NCBI GenBank assembly: GCA_910577925.1
Contig: CAJTOI010000043.1
Coordinates: 1 to 14,173, forward strand
Reading direction: 5' to 3'
DNA: 14,173 nt
Source of the DNA: an uncultured Roseburia sp.
GTDB lineage: Bacteria; Bacillota; Clostridia; Lachnospirales; Lachnospiraceae
Notes under the pieces: generated by a model
Told to the model about the DNA's origin: nothing
Seen by the model: the letters and a program-made list of their open reading frames with translations, nothing else
The model's database searches: none
In this document: positions 1-5,544 of the stretch, piece after piece
Layout of the letters: every line of letters begins with the position of its first letter
How positions within the stretch are numbered: the first letter of the stretch is position 1
Position numbers and translations under genes: made by a program

Positions 1-44
1 TAAGTTGTTTCGATAGTTAATTTTCGGAAATCTGTATGAAGTTT

Positions 45-61
45 TGAAGGTACAACCTTCA
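45..61 (+). other. Small hairpin upstream of the tRNA cluster
   Basis: TGAAGG, a 5-nt TACAA loop and CCTTCA form a perfect 6-bp stem 9 nt before tRNA-Asn. No T-run follows. It is probably a structured spacer in a longer transcript, perhaps coming from an rRNA operon upstream of the window; that last point is inference. Confidence 0.35.
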
Positions 62-69
62 TGAAATAT

Positions 70-142
70 TCCTCGATAGCTCAGTCGGTAGAGCACGCGG
101 CTGTTAACCGCGCTGTCGTAGGTTCAAGTCCTACTCGGGGAG
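70..142 (+). tRNA. tRNA-Asn(GTT)
   Basis: Full cloverleaf. The acceptor arms TCCTCGA and TCGGGGA pair with one T-G wobble. The D arm is AGCTCAGTCGGTAGAGC, the anticodon GTT sits in loop CTGTTAA, the T-loop is TTCAAGT and the discriminator is G. No CCA is encoded. It is the first gene of an eight-tRNA cluster on one strand. Confidence 0.97.
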
Positions 143-182
143 TTTTTTTCTGTTTATTTCTATTTTGCAGAAATGGTTTTTC

Positions 183-254
183 GGCTCCATGGTCAAGCGG
201 TTAAGACATCGCCCTTTCACGGCGGTAACACGGGTTCGATTCCCGTTGGAGTCA
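183..254 (+). tRNA. tRNA-Glu(TTC)
   Basis: Acceptor GGCTCCA pairs with TGGAGTC (one G-T wobble). The anticodon TTC lies in loop CTTTCAC, the T-arm is CGGGTTCGATTCCCG and the discriminator is A. No CCA is encoded. About 40 nt separate it from tRNA-Asn, with no promoter or terminator seen between them. Confidence 0.96.
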
Positions 255-268
255 TTTGTATCTGACGC

Positions 269-341
269 GCCGATGTGGCTCAATTGGCAGAGCAGCTGAT
301 TTGTAATCAGCAGGTTATCGGTTCGAGTCCGATCATCGGCT
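269..341 (+). tRNA. tRNA-Thr(TGT)
   Basis: Acceptor GCCGATG pairs perfectly with CATCGGC. The anticodon TGT is in loop TTTGTAA with a CTGAT/ATCAG stem, and the T-arm is TCGGTTCGAGTCCGA. The discriminator is T and no CCA is encoded. It lies 14 nt after tRNA-Glu. Confidence 0.96.
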
Positions 342-360
342 CTGAGAAATTTATTTTCTT

Positions 361-434
361 GGACCATTAGCTCAGTTGGTTAGAGCAACCGGCTCATAAC
401 CGGTCGGTCCTGGGTTCGAGTCCCCGATGGTCCA
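361..434 (+). tRNA. tRNA-Met(CAT), elongator or Ile2
   Basis: Acceptor GGACCAT pairs perfectly with ATGGTCC. The anticodon CAT lies in loop CTCATAA and the discriminator is A. The acceptor begins with a G-C pair, unlike the unpaired C1 of initiator tRNA, so this is not fMet. CAT anticodons can also belong to tRNA-Ile2, read after lysidine modification. The GGACC start resembles Bacillota Ile2 genes, so Ile2 is a real alternative. Confidence 0.93.
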
Positions 435-511
435 CTCCTGACAGTAAATTGCTTCGTGGTTTTTACAGAAACCGCAGAGTGATTTTCCTGATAAAATTTG
501 TATAAAACATT

Positions 512-585
512 GGCCCAATGGCTCAGTTGGTTAGAGCGCCGCCCTGTCACGGCGGAGGTCGCGGGTTCGAGTCCCGCTTGGGTCG
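512..585 (+). tRNA. tRNA-Asp(GTC)
   Basis: Acceptor GGCCCAA pairs with TTGGGTC (one G-T). The anticodon GTC sits in loop CTGTCAC, the T-arm is CGGGTTCGAGTCCCG and the discriminator is G. No CCA is encoded. The 77-nt spacer before it is longer than its neighbours' spacers. Confidence 0.96.
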
Positions 586-666
586 TTCGTAGTGAGTAAG
601 AGTATATGAGATATCGTGGGTGTGTATGTCGGTTCTCTGAACCGCCATCCCGCGCTAACGCTCGGA

Positions 667-729
667 TAAAATTATAATATCTGAGTCTTAGCCAGGCAAG
701 CCTGTCACGACTCAGATATTATAATTTTA
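667..729. repeat. 21-bp perfect inverted repeat between tRNA-Asp and tRNA-Val
   Basis: Positions 667-687 and 709-729 are exact reverse complements (21 bp). Their 21-nt loop contains a smaller CAGG/CCTG stem at 693-704. The stem is mostly A/T with a CTGAGTC/GACTCAG inner part. A second hairpin (GGTTC/GAACC, 631-643) and GC-rich CCCGCG/CGCGGGG patches flank it, giving about 120 bp of loosely symmetric DNA. It could be a bidirectional terminator, a small palindromic mobile repeat or an RNA processing element. Nothing in the sequence decides between these. Confidence 0.75.
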
Positions 730-751
730 ACACTCGCTATAAGTAACGCGG

Positions 752-824
752 GGGATCTTAGCTCAGCTGGGAGAGCATCTGCCTTACAAGCAGAGGGTCA
801 TAGGTTCGAGCCCTATAGGTCCCA
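752..824 (+). tRNA. tRNA-Val(TAC)
   Basis: Acceptor GGGATCT pairs with AGGTCCC (one T-G). The anticodon TAC lies in loop CTTACAA, the T-arm is ATAGGTTCGAGCCCTAT and the discriminator is A. No CCA is encoded. It follows the large palindrome by about 20 nt. Confidence 0.96.
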
Positions 825-848
825 TTCTATGCAATTGTATAGAGGCTT

Positions 849-932
849 GCCCGCGTGGCGGAACTGGCAGACGCGCAGGACTTAAAATCCTGTTGTGGTG
901 ACACAGTACCGGTTCGATTCCGGTCGCCGGCA
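849..932 (+). tRNA. tRNA-Leu(TAA)
   Basis: This 84-nt class II tRNA has a long variable arm (TTGTGGTGACACAG), anticodon TAA in loop CTTAAAA with a CAGGA/TCCTG stem, T-arm ACCGGTTCGATTCCGGT and discriminator A. The acceptor arms GCCCGCG and CGCCGGC pair except at position 4-69, which is a C-C mismatch. The rest of the molecule is intact, so it is probably functional. Confidence 0.93.
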
Positions 933-956
933 TTCACATCAGGCACTTGACAAGGG

Positions 957-965
957 TGTTATAAT
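957..965 (+). promoter_or_regulatory. Extended -10 promoter candidate before tRNA-Arg(ACG)
   Basis: TGT followed by TATAAT (960-965) is an extended -10 (TGnTATAAT) 43 nt before tRNA-Arg. A TTGACA at 947-952 is only 7 nt upstream of the -10, so it cannot act as its -35. The site lies inside an 8-bp inverted repeat, TTCACATC (933-940) and GATGTGAA (967-974). A leader hairpin GCAGAG-ACA-CTCTGC follows at 981-995. Confidence 0.5.
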
Positions 966-1007
966 AGATGTGAAGGGAGTGCAGAGACACTCTGCAAAAT
1001 TGAATAT

Positions 1008-1081
1008 GTGTGTGTAGCTCAGCTGGATAGAGCACTTGGCTACGGACCAAGGTGTCGGGGGTTCGAATCCTCTCGCGCACG
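1008..1081 (+). tRNA. tRNA-Arg(ACG)
   Basis: Acceptor GTGTGTG pairs with CGCGCAC (two T-G wobbles). The anticodon ACG sits in loop CTACGGA with stem TTGG/CCAA. The T-stem contains two G-T pairs. The discriminator is G and no CCA is encoded. It is the last tRNA of the cluster, and a terminator begins 4 nt after it. A34 would be edited to inosine by TadA (family knowledge). Confidence 0.95.
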
Positions 1082-1085
1082 TAGG

Positions 1086-1118
1086 AAAGAGGAATGTCAA
1101 AAAGACGTTCCTCTTTTT
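1086..1118 (+). terminator. Intrinsic terminator of the first tRNA cluster
   Basis: A 13-bp stem (1086-1098 with 1104-1116, one T-G wobble) with an AAAAA loop runs into TTTTT. It starts 4 nt after tRNA-Arg(ACG) and separates the tRNA cluster from coaBC. Confidence 0.93.
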
Positions 1119-1169
1119 CGTATTGCGCAAAACTTCAAAACAGTATAAAATATTCTTGTTATCTTCGGC

Positions 1170-1195
1170 TGACAAGGGCGTGCATGCGCTTGTCA
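1170..1195. repeat. 26-bp near-perfect inverted repeat upstream of coaBC
   Basis: TGACAAG at the left is mirrored by CTTGTCA at the right, and the inner bases also pair apart from one G-G mismatch and one G-T. The centre contains GCATGC. It ends 8 nt before TATAAA (1204-1209), which could be the coaBC -10, so it could be an operator or part of the promoter. No regulator is identifiable from sequence. Confidence 0.5.
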
Positions 1196-1245
1196 ATCGA
1201 AAGTATAAAATGTGCAATATCAGATAAAAGAGGGAGAATAGCGAT

Positions 1246-2448
1246 ATGTTACAGGGAAAGACGGTATTGCTGGGAGTGACGGGGGGAATAGCTGCCTACA
1301 AGATGCCGAATGTAGCGCGAATGCTTAAGAAGCTGCACTGCAATGTGCATGTTCTGATGACGCAGAACGCGACAAATTTTATTACGGCGACGACGTTTGA
1401 GACGCTGACTGGCAACAAATGTCTGATAGATACCTTTGACAGGAATTTTGAGTTTTCCGTGGAGCATGTGGCTCTGGCAAAGCAGGCGGATCTGGTTTTG
1501 ATCGCACCGGCGACAGCCAATGTAATCGGCAAAATTGCGGGAGGGATCGCCGATGATATGCTGACGACGACCGTTATGGCCTGCACCTGTAAATGCCTGA
1601 TCGCACCGGCGATGAATCACAATATGTATCATAATTCCATTGTGCAGGAGAATCTTGATAAATTGCGGCGCCACGGCTATGAAATGATTGATCCGGTACG
1701 CGGAATGCTGGCAAACGGAGATACCGGGGACGGCAAGCTGCCGCCCGAGGAAACACTTGTGGAATATGTATTGCGGGAGCTGGCCTGCCCGAAGGATATG
1801 GACGGGATGAAAGTGCTGGTGACGGCAGGTCCTACCAGAGAAGCCGTTGATCCGGTGCGGTTTATCACGAATCATTCTACCGGTAAAATGGGTTATGCAG
1901 TCGCAAAGATGGCGATGTACCGGGGCGCGGAGGTCACGCTTGTCACAGGGCCGACAGACCTTGTTCCGCCGATGTTTGTGGAGACAGTGCAGGTGGAGAC
2001 TGCGGAGCAGATGTATGAGGCGGTGACGGACAGGGCGAAGGAACAGGACTTTATCATTAAGGCTGCGGCGGTGGCGGATTACCGTCCGGCAGAGACCGCG
2101 GCGGAGAAGATAAAAAAATCAGGCGGCATGGAGCTTATACTTGAACGCACGAAGGACATTTTGGCAGAGCTCGGCGCGGACAAAGGGAAGACCGTTTTGT
2201 GCGGGTTTTCGATGGAGACGGAGCATATGCTTGAGAATTCCAGAGCAAAGCTCCGGAAAAAAAATCTGGATATGATAGCGGCGAACAACCTGAGGCAGGA
2301 AGGAGCCGGGTTCGGAACCGATACAAACATTCTTACGCTGATTACCGCGGAAGAGGAAAAACAGCTTGCGCGGATGAGCAAGGAGGAAGCGGCGGAGTGC
2401 CTGCTTGAGGAATTGATTAAAATTCGACGAAAAAGAGCGGAGATATAA
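1246..2448 (+). CDS. coaBC: CoaBC: phosphopantothenoylcysteine decarboxylase / phosphopantothenate-cysteine ligase
   Basis: This bifunctional cytosolic enzyme of coenzyme A synthesis joins cysteine to 4'-phosphopantothenate (CoaB) and decarboxylates the product to 4'-phosphopantetheine (CoaC). The length of 400 aa matches the family. The N-terminal flavoprotein half (about 1-180) has GVTGGIAAYK (11-19), His74 in SVEH and the PAMN box with Asn124. These correspond to E. coli Dfp His75 and Asn125. The C-terminal ligase half (about 187-400) has VTAGPTRE, ITNHSTGKMG (Asn209, E. coli Asn210), AAVADYRP and EKIKK. The oddity is LANGDTGDGK at 155-164: Asn157 stands where family members carry the catalytic Cys (E. 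coli Cys158). The AGGGAG site at 1231-1236 is 9 nt before the ATG. The next gene starts 12 nt after the stop, suggesting co-transcription. Confidence 0.95.
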   Translation: MLQGKTVLLGVTGGIAAYKMPNVARMLKKLHCNVHVLMTQNATNFITATTFETLTGNKCLIDTFDRNFEFSVEHVALAKQADLVLIAPATANVIGKIAGGIADDMLTTTVMACTCKCLIAPAMNHNMYHNSIVQENLDKLRRHGYEMIDPVRGMLANGDTGDGKLPPEETLVEYVLRELACPKDMDGMKVLVTAGPTREAVDPVRFITNHSTGKMGYAVAKMAMYRGAEVTLVTGPTDLVPPMFVETVQVETAEQMYEAVTDRAKEQDFIIKAAAVADYRPAETAAEKIKKSGGMELILERTKDILAELGADKGKTVLCGFSMETEHMLENSRAKLRKKNLDMIAANNLRQEGAGFGTDTNILTLITAEEEKQLARMSKEEAAECLLEELIKIRRKRAEI

Positions 2449-2460
2449 GGAAGGTGAACT

Positions 2461-4752
2461 ATGGCGAATGTAACAACCGTAAAAGTGCAGAAAAACCAGT
2501 TAATTGCAAAACAGAAGGATAAGGTAAAAAAGTGGTACATTGTGATAGACGGTGCAGTGATACAGCGCAATTCCTACGCAAGGGTACTGCTCGGCAAAAA
2601 TTCGGTTATCGGCATTTCGGAGAGCGACCGATATCTCTGTGACTACATTGCGGGGAAAGATTCCGTACTGGCAGAATTTCCGTATGATTCTCCGGATGAC
2701 ATAAAGAATATGATCCAGGGACAGGAGAGTATGCGCGGAACCCTGCTTCGCGCCGCAATCAGTCAGCGTCAGCAGCTGCTCAAGACCTATGCGGGCTATC
2801 AGAATCTGGTAAGGCAGTTTCACTCTTTTGTGGAAAATGAATACAGCGATTACACCAATTTTTGCGTGAAATATCGTCTGGAAACGCAGCCGTTTGTGCG
2901 CATCGAGAATTTTAAACCGATTGAGATGGTACATAAAGCCGAAAACTGGGAGATCAATAACAGCGCAAGCCTGGTGGAAGGATATCTCGAGCCGTATATG
3001 CAGCTGATGCAGAAGGACGACAGCCTCTGTATCGGTGCGATTATGGAGGCGTGCTATCAGTCCAGGCGTGTGATTCAGGGAATCGTCGAGATGGTGGATT
3101 ATCTGAACTATCATCAGGACATTCTTTTGGCGGAGTCGGGAAATGATATATTTGATCTGTACTATAAATTACTGCTCCAGGCAAAAGAAAAAAATTATGA
3201 CATCAAACCGCTTAAGGATTCGATGGACCGGATGGCGGAAGTTATCCGCAAATTAAATATCTACAACGAAAAGCTTGTTGCGGCGCGCATTGAGGAATAC
3301 CAAAAACAGGACCTTACGCCGGCGGACGGCGCATATGCAACGCCGGAGGAGAATGCCGAAGAAGACTGGGAGGAGACCGAGGGAAGCGGCGGAGAAGACT
3401 GTCTGCTGCATATTCTGACATACGCACAGTCCAGCGAGGAGGAGATTAACGAGGCCAGAGAGCTGATCACGAAATACCTTGAGCTGCCGGATATCTTATC
3501 GACGGAGCCGGAGGTTTCCACACTGCGCAAGCGTCTGACGAAGGTGTTTTATGACACTTACATGAAAGTCTTTCTGCGTGCAATGAAAAAAGAAGATTCC
3601 CTGACGCCGATTCTCGAAATGTTTTTAAATTTCGGATTTATGGATGTGACGCTTGCAGGGGAGGAGAATGCCAATGTGCTGTATGACCTCACCGAGCATT
3701 TAGAGGTCTGCAAGTCCGAGCATGTCTACACGATTTACGAGTGGTTAAAGAGCGTTTACGAGGGGAGAAACGAGCCGTCGAAGAACGAGTTTGACCTTGA
3801 TTTTCCGGGATATCTGGCCGATATGCGCAAGAACGGAAATATCACCGCGGAGCAGCAGAAAAAATTTGCGGACAGCAGGGAGCTTAAGATTAAATTCGAA
3901 ATTCAGAATATGTTTCCGTCGGCAAACCGCGCAACCTACGGTAAGATATCGACGTTCTGTCCGATTCTCGGGGAATATGACCTGATTAACTCGATTGACA
4001 AGATGCTGGTGACGGCGGAACGGCTTGACGAGGCCATCAATAAGATACGGGGGATTGACTATTCCATTTTTTACCGGGAGGTGATGTTCTCGGACCCGGA
4101 TAAAGGAATCAACCATGAGCCGATTATGAAAGAAGTTATGCCGGATATCATTCTGATGCCGAATGCCGGCACGAGGGCGATGATGTGGCAGGAGACCGCA
4201 GGCATCAAGAGAGATACCTCCGCGCGCTTTATGTTTCCTGTTTTTACGGCCGTGGATATCGACGATATGATGATTGAGACGCTCGGAAGATACCGCTGGG
4301 AAATCTGCAGGAAGATACAGGGTGTTCACTGGAATGATATCCGCGAGAAATCGCTGACGGCAGAGTACTGTGACTACCTGCAGTTTTACCGCAAAAATCA
4401 CGAGCTGTCAACGGAGGCGAAGGAGAAAGTAAAGAGCGCGCTTCTGCGCGGGCGCAACAATTACCGTGAGGTATTTGTGAAGGATTATCAGAACTGGATT
4501 AAGTTTGAGGCAAAGGGAAGCTATCGTCTGAATAAGATTGCGCGGGATATCCTGATTGTCTACTGTCCGTTTTCAAAGAGTATCCGCGAAGACCTCAAAT
4601 CCAACCCGATGTATCAGAATGCAATGCATAAGCTTGCGGTGGAGAACGCAAAGAAAATACAGCGCATCCGGGGCGTTTATGACAAATACCAGAAATCGGG
4701 CGGTACGATTACGCCTGAGCTGGCAGAAAATTTAGATTACTATTCGCTGTAA
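2461..4752 (+). CDS. Large protein of unknown function with cyclic-nucleotide-binding-like N-terminus
   Basis: This is a 763-aa soluble protein with no signal peptide or membrane segment. Residues about 8-75 read like the double-stranded beta-helix of cNMP-binding domains (WYIVIDGAVIQRN, then a turn and VLAEFPYD), but the GE...PRxA phosphate cassette that binds cAMP is not visible, so ligand binding is doubtful. Residues about 80-280 and 320-763 look largely helical. An acidic, low-complexity linker rich in E, D and G (about 285-313) separates them. There is no HTH, so it is probably not a Crp-type transcription factor. An AAGGAAGGTG ribosome site sits 12 nt or less downstream of the coaBC stop, so the two are likely one operon. 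Function is unknown; the domain call rests on pattern only. Confidence 0.9.
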   Translation: MANVTTVKVQKNQLIAKQKDKVKKWYIVIDGAVIQRNSYARVLLGKNSVIGISESDRYLCDYIAGKDSVLAEFPYDSPDDIKNMIQGQESMRGTLLRAAISQRQQLLKTYAGYQNLVRQFHSFVENEYSDYTNFCVKYRLETQPFVRIENFKPIEMVHKAENWEINNSASLVEGYLEPYMQLMQKDDSLCIGAIMEACYQSRRVIQGIVEMVDYLNYHQDILLAESGNDIFDLYYKLLLQAKEKNYDIKPLKDSMDRMAEVIRKLNIYNEKLVAARIEEYQKQDLTPADGAYATPEENAEEDWEETEGSGGEDCLLHILTYAQSSEEEINEARELITKYLELPDILSTEPEVSTLRKRLTKVFYDTYMKVFLRAMKKEDSLTPILEMFLNFGFMDVTLAGEENANVLYDLTEHLEVCKSEHVYTIYEWLKSVYEGRNEPSKNEFDLDFPGYLADMRKNGNITAEQQKKFADSRELKIKFEIQNMFPSANRATYGKISTFCPILGEYDLINSIDKMLVTAERLDEAINKIRGIDYSIFYREVMFSDPDKGINHEPIMKEVMPDIILMPNAGTRAMMWQETAGIKRDTSARFMFPVFTAVDIDDMMIETLGRYRWEICRKIQGVHWNDIREKSLTAEYCDYLQFYRKNHELSTEAKEKVKSALLRGRNNYREVFVKDYQNWIKFEAKGSYRLNKIARDILIVYCPFSKSIREDLKSNPMYQNAMHKLAVENAKKIQRIRGVYDKYQKSGGTITPELAENLDYYSL

Positions 4753-4773
4753 AATTTTTCAAAAATAAACAAA

Positions 4774-4791
4774 ATACGGCCGTATATTTTT
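4774..4791 (+). terminator. Weak terminator candidate
   Basis: The self-complementary ATACGGCCGTAT (4774-4785) is followed by ATTTTT. With GGCC as the loop the stem is only 4 bp, plus A/T pairs after one mismatch. It lies 22 nt after the stop of the 763-aa gene, where a terminator would be expected, but it is weak. Confidence 0.35.
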
Positions 4792-4840
4792 CCTCTAAAA
4801 TCAAATAATAATTTTGCAGTTAAGCAAATCAATATGAGAT

Positions 4841-4855
4841 GGCGCCGACGGCGCC
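4841..4855 (+). promoter_or_regulatory. GC hairpin abutting the ribosome site of the repeat-protein gene
   Basis: GGCGCC, GAC and GGCGCC make a 6-bp all-GC stem with a 3-nt loop. It ends 5 nt before the GGAGG at 4861-4865. Such a hairpin could modulate ribosome access or protect the 5' end of the message. This is inference from position only. Confidence 0.45.
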
Positions 4856-4870
4856 GGAATGGAGGAAATC

Positions 4871-5068
4871 ATGAATTCTAATTGCAGAGACGGCTATGAG
4901 AATGCAACGGGAACAAACACAAACGGACAGAACGGTACCGGTTCCAACAGCAACGGACAGAACAAGTCTTCCAACAAGACGAGCAACAAGTCTTCCAACA
5001 AGGCAGGCAACAAGGCATCCAATACTTCCGGACAGAACAGCACTGGTTCTGACAGCTACGAGCGTTAG
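4871..5068 (+). CDS. Small Asn/Ser/Lys-rich repeat protein
   Basis: This is a 65-aa protein of unknown function. The start is taken at ATG 4871 because GGAGG at 4861-4865 lies 5 nt upstream; the in-frame ATG at 4859 would place that site inside the gene. After a short MNSNCRDGYE head the sequence is low complexity: NTNGQN and NSNGQN units, then a run of four-residue units SSNK, TSNK, SSNK, AGNK, ASNT, and a SGQN/STGS tail. The DNA repeats in 12-nt units with varying codons, so the protein pattern seems conserved rather than freshly duplicated. It has no signal peptide, no hydrophobic segment and one Cys (Cys5). It is probably disordered and basic. It stands alone between a hairpin leader and a strong terminator, which suggests an independently expressed gene. 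Confidence 0.75.
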   Translation: MNSNCRDGYENATGTNTNGQNGTGSNSNGQNKSSNKTSNKSSNKAGNKASNTSGQNSTGSDSYER

Positions 5069-5108
5069 TTTTACGCGAACCTCGCAAAAATAACCGCATA
5101 AGATGTAG

Positions 5109-5145
5109 AAACAGATTACAGGGCAACGCTTTGTAATCTGTTTTT
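5109..5145 (+). terminator. Intrinsic terminator after the repeat-protein gene
   Basis: A 12-bp stem (5109-5120 with 5132-5143, core ACAGATTACA/TGTAATCTGT) with an 11-nt loop ends in TTTTT. It lies 40 nt after the stop codon and 33 nt before the rhodanese start. Confidence 0.9.
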
Positions 5146-5178
5146 ATGTAAGGAAAATGGCGAGTGGAGGTGAGAGGA

Positions 5179-5481
5179 ATGGCTTTTTACCTGATAGCTC
5201 CGGAAAATATTCAGACAATTCTGTCAGAGAAACGTGCGGTTTTGATTGACGTGAGGGAACGGGAAGAATATTTGGAAGAACACTACGGAAATGCCAGAAA
5301 CTGTCCGTACGAGAATATAGACACATGGATGAATTATTTTCCGAAAAACAGGGCGCTGGTGCTGTACTGCGATTACGGGAGCACAAGCCTTCTGGCGGCG
5401 CGCAGGCTGGGAAAGGCCGGGTATGAAGCCTACACGGTAGTGGGCGGATTTGATGCGATAAAACGTCGGATTCCCGGTTGA
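5179..5481 (+). CDS. Single-domain rhodanese-like sulfurtransferase
   Basis: This 100-aa protein is one complete rhodanese domain. LIDVREREEY (22-31) is the CH2A-type motif. LYCDYGSTS (62-70) is the active-site loop with the persulfide-forming Cys64, and VVGGFDA (87-93) is the C-terminal signature. The loop carries Ser/Thr where sulfurtransferases often have an Arg, so its donor and acceptor are not predictable; family members move sulfane sulfur between thiols. The start is ATG 5179 because GGAGGTGA at 5166-5173 lies just upstream. The in-frame GTG at 5164 would overlap that site. The stop codon overlaps the -35 of the next promoter. Likely cytosolic. Confidence 0.88.
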   Translation: MAFYLIAPENIQTILSEKRAVLIDVREREEYLEEHYGNARNCPYENIDTWMNYFPKNRALVLYCDYGSTSLLAARRLGKAGYEAYTVVGGFDAIKRRIPG

Positions 5482-5506
5482 CAGAAAAATTTTGAACGGA
5501 TAATAT
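5478..5506 (+). promoter_or_regulatory. Promoter of the rlmL-yfcE operon
   Basis: TTGACA (5478-5483), a 17-nt spacer and TAATAT (5501-5506) form a sigma-A-type promoter. The -35 overlaps the rhodanese stop codon. The start codon of the methyltransferase is 38 nt further on. A CTGTC-A-GACAG dyad (5516-5526) sits in the leader. Confidence 0.65.
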
Positions 5507-5544
5507 AGTACTAGACTGTCAGACAGAGAAACAGAGGAGTTTTC

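Noticed and set aside
131..367. 78-aa minus-strand ORF
   Set aside because: It is the antisense of tRNA-Glu and tRNA-Thr. Peptides such as RTRTDN and GNRTRVT are classic artefacts of translating tRNA T-arms.
947..965. TTGACA and TATAAT as a -35/-10 pair
   Set aside because: The spacing is only 7 nt, far from 16-18. The extended -10 alone is the better reading.
939..1227. ORFs on both strands over tRNA-Arg(ACG)
   Set aside because: They read across the tRNA and its terminator, have no ribosome site and no sensible protein composition.
1249..1875. 208-aa minus-strand ORF inside coaBC, and similar long antisense ORFs at 5224-6429 and 8625-9404
   Set aside because: They mirror strongly supported genes, lack ribosome sites and are rich in Arg, His and Pro, as expected for antisense frames of GC-biased third positions.
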